64,000 nt of DNA from Paragemmobacter amnigenus (GTDB taxonomy: Bacteria > Pseudomonadota > Alphaproteobacteria > Rhodobacterales > Rhodobacteraceae), in assembly GCF_009908265.2 (NCBI RefSeq), contig NZ_JAAATX020000004.1, positions 186,001-250,000 of the forward strand, in the 5' to 3' direction. Below are positions 63,327 through 64,000 of this stretch, piece by piece. The notes beneath the pieces are model-generated. The model saw only the letters and a program-made list of their open reading frames with translations, made no database searches and was not told the DNA's origin. Each line of letters begins with the position of its first letter. The stretch's first letter is position 1. The position numbers and the translations under genes are program-made.

Positions 63327-64000
63327 TTGCCTGCCTTGCCGCGCTGTGCCTCGGCGCGCCCTGTGCCGCAGACGAGGCTTTGCGCGTCGCGACATGGAAC
63401 ATCGGGCTGGAACGCGACGGGCCGGGCCTGCTGCTGCGCGACATCACGGGCGGGCGCGATCCGCAGGTGGCGGCGGCGGTCCGGGTGCTGGGCCGGCTGG
63501 ATGCCGACATCCTTGTCCTGACCGGCTTCGATGCCGACGCCCGCGGGGTGGCCCTGTCGGCCTTTGCCGACCGTCTGGCGCGCGCGGGTCTGGCCTATCC
63601 GCATCGCTTCCAACCACGCGGCAATGCGGGTGTGCCAACCGGACTGGATGCAGATGGCGACGGGCGCAGCGGCGAGGCGCAGGATGCACAGGGCTGGGGC
63701 CGGTTTCCCGGATCGGGGGGGACGGTCATCCTGTCGCGCCTGCCACTGCGGGTGGAGGCGGTGACAGACCATTCGGCCTTTCTCTGGCGCGACCTGCCCG
63801 ACAGCCTGATGCCTGCGGGAACACCCGCGCAGCTGTCCGAAATCCAGCGCCTGTCGTCGCACAGTCACGTGATCGTTCCGGTCAACTGGGGCGAGACATC
63901 GCTTGCGCTTCTTGTCTGGCACGCCACGCCACCGGCCTTTGACGGGCCAGAGGATCGAAACGGTCGGCGCAACCATGACGAGGCCGCATTCTGGCTGCAT
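63206..64000 (+). CDS. Endonuclease/exonuclease/phosphatase-family protein, 3' partial
   Basis: A frame open to the right edge, so the C-terminus is missing. It carries a signal-like segment (RRARRLIACLAALCLGAPCAA) followed by DEALRVATWNIGLERDGPG, the family start ATWNIG; later come LDADILVLTGFD and GGTVILSRLPLRVEA. EEP enzymes use Asp/Glu/His to cleave phosphodiesters. The only ATG in this frame before the signal segment is at 63206, inside the membrane-protein gene (121-nt overlap); an alternative start such as CTG at 63323, overlapping the upstream stop, is more natural. Start uncertain; identity fairly sure. Confidence 0.7.
   Translation, partial: MVLSSGKPDDARYRPWPDRADGARQDPCQRNRTFRRARRLIACLAALCLGAPCAADEALRVATWNIGLERDGPGLLLRDITGGRDPQVAAAVRVLGRLDADILVLTGFDADARGVALSAFADRLARAGLAYPHRFQPRGNAGVPTGLDADGDGRSGEAQDAQGWGRFPGSGGTVILSRLPLRVEAVTDHSAFLWRDLPDSLMPAGTPAQLSEIQRLSSHSHVIVPVNWGETSLALLVWHATPPAFDGPEDRNGRRNHDEAAFWLH

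Overview
The window is a dense, very GC-rich chromosomal segment of an alphaproteobacterium, most likely a member of the Rhodobacterales (Rhodobacter, Gemmobacter or Tabrizicola-like). The evidence is the gene content (IalB, DUF2794, SOUL, Hint-domain secreted proteins, MbfA with an Irr-type box, a type I secretion pair, DnaE2/ImuB), GTTC-N7-GTTC LexA boxes, and C-rich intergenic repeats. About 60 genes are supported. No rRNA, tRNA, CRISPR array, prophage or transposase was seen. This is core chromosome, with a possible accessory block at 32.9-37.4 kb.

Layout. 1-7.8 kb: the end of a mercaptopyruvate sulfurtransferase and an aromatic/aspartate aminotransferase (+), then glnK-amtB (-), a class A penicillin-binding protein (+), and the lipid-transport genes mlaA-mlaC (-). 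7.9-14.5 kb: a type I secretion ABC transporter and its HlyD adaptor, RidA, a glycerophosphodiesterase, a FemAB-like protein, PhhB and a second RidA. 14.6-18.3 kb: an error-prone polymerase DnaE2 that lacks its C-terminal domain, behind a LexA box, plus a LOG-family protein. 18.4-24.2 kb: dapD and dapE enclose two Hint-domain genes and a small conserved gene. 24.3-32.7 kb: RNase R, a lytic transglycosylase, a GNAT protein, a YcaQ-like protein, a CPA2 antiporter and RlmN. 32.9-37.4 kb: copper amine oxidase, aldehyde dehydrogenase and an AraC/FeaR-type regulator, a likely aromatic-amine catabolic unit. 38-45.5 kb: IalB, asparaginase II, DUF2794, a 54-aa secreted peptide, the iron exporter MbfA with its regulatory sites, a nitroreductase, an overlapping ferredoxin-reductase/rsmD/HAD operon, and a peroxiredoxin. 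45.7-53.1 kb: ImuB with its own LexA box, cytochrome c', an I78 lipoprotein, glutathione-dependent formaldehyde dehydrogenase, YbaK, a NYN/OST-HTH protein and a flavin monooxygenase. 53.4-59.9 kb: the cell-envelope and ribosome run rsfS-rlmH-gpmI-envC-ctpA-rppH (-) and a SOUL protein. 60.2-64.0 kb: leuC-leuD, a membrane protein and the start of a secreted endonuclease/exonuclease/phosphatase protein.

Working together. dapD/dapE supply diaminopimelate; PBP1A, the lytic transglycosylase, EnvC and CtpA handle peptidoglycan; mlaA/mlaC maintain outer-membrane lipid asymmetry. DnaE2 and ImuB are the two polymerase-related parts of the SOS mutasome, but here they lie 28 kb apart, each with its own LexA box and with no imuA in the window.

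The least ordinary feature is the intergenic DNA. It carries at least six families of palindromic repeats. The most striking is a set of clusters of 2-4 hairpins with constant geometry (mostly 8-11 bp stems, 3-4 nt loops, GCCCC spacers) but different stem sequences. A ~220-bp repeat occurs in inverted copies 25 kb apart whose hairpins differ by compensating changes on both arms. These repeats are the best candidates for something not fully described.
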